This document shows, one piece after another, positions 56,929-57,083 of a stretch of DNA of 57,083 nucleotides (positions are counted from its first letter, which is position 1; each line of letters starts with the position of its first letter). The stretch comes from Muriicola sp. Z0-33 (lineage in GTDB: Bacteria > Bacteroidota > Bacteroidia > Flavobacteriales > Flavobacteriaceae): assembly GCF_026126425.1 (NCBI RefSeq), contig NZ_JAFMPW010000017.1:1-57083 (forward strand), in the 5' to 3' direction. A program made the position numbers and the translations under genes. The notes under the pieces are model-generated. The model worked only from the letters and a program-made list of their open reading frames with translations. It searched no databases and was not told where the DNA came from.

Positions 56929-56999
56929 TTTGTGAAAAAGCCAAGCTTGCTTGTGTTTTGGAACAAAGGAAAAGGCAATTCCTTGCGCAGCAAGGGAAT

Positions 57000-57068
57000 G
57001 GCTTTCCTTGTAAAGCCAACCCCAAGGCCCTTTCCGAGGTGGAACCGAGGAAAGAATCCAGGCCTTGG
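57000..57068. repeat. Nested inverted-repeat sequence at the right edge
   Basis: GGCTTTCCTTG (57000-57010) is the exact complement of CAAGGAAAGCC at 56893-56903. CCAAGGCCCTTTCC (57022-57035) pairs imperfectly with GGAAAG (from 57049) and GGCCTTGG (57061-57068). A further ATTCCTTGC/GCAAGGGAAT hairpin lies before them. It is structured, GC-rich sequence with no coding frame, possibly a repeat element or the edge of something integrated at the tRNA. Confidence 0.45.
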
Positions 57069-57083
57069 AAGAATCACTGTAAC

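Overview
The window is chromosomal DNA from a member of the Bacteroidota, almost certainly a marine or soil Flavobacteriaceae. Four things support this: a SusC/SusD pair, a type IX secretion (T9SS) sorting tail, many genes whose best promoter match is the Bacteroidota -7 element TAnnTTTG (several with a TTG about 20 bases upstream) instead of sigma-70 boxes, and Flavobacteria-type genes such as the putative porin, GSCFA, DUF5522 and LemA-TPM-TPM. There is no phage, insertion sequence, CRISPR array or large island in view. Most of the window is ordinary chromosome with envelope-rich gene content.

Left part (1-24 kb). The extreme left edge holds a leftward promoter and leader that look like the start of an rRNA operon lying outside the window. 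Then come a leftward porin, a large T9SS-exported beta-propeller protein translationally coupled to a lipoprotein, and a small exported protein. A leftward SusC-SusD-lipoprotein operon follows, with a good promoter and a terminator. Next are rnhB, a large lipoprotein, an OmpA-family protein and a TapB-like protein, then leftward yqaE, a lipoprotein and lipB, and rightward GNAT and lysS.

Middle part (24-36.7 kb). A four-gene run encodes a DUF1549/DUF1553 protein with two CxxCH haem motifs, a Tat-exported DUF1501 protein, an exported TIM-barrel isomerase-like protein, and a DUF2231-cytochrome-LRR fusion. A PKD lipoprotein and an SLC13/DASS transporter follow on the same strand. Together they look like a periplasmic or membrane redox module for an unknown carbohydrate-like substrate, and this is the most system-like locus in the window. 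Next to it lie two exported acidic proteins built from a 33-35 residue repeat ending in YLPxxFDP, which I do not recognise from any named family.

Right part (36.7-57 kb). A leftward operon carries a small HExxH membrane protein, a PLP desulfhydrase/deaminase-like enzyme, a glucosaminidase-LysM lipoprotein and hemL. Then follow DUF5522, DUF4136, an aromatic amino acid hydroxylase with an insertion and a long C-terminal extension, an M61-like peptidase, DinB, GSCFA, alaS, an M23 peptidase with a MerR regulator, LemA-TPM-TPM, the GTPases der and era, an alanine/glycine:cation symporter, and an initiator tRNA-Met with a near-perfect promoter and a terminator. A structured inverted-repeat sequence fills the right edge.

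Functions are assigned from motifs read by eye. No database search was possible, so family names are recognition-based and residue positions are approximate unless a motif is given.
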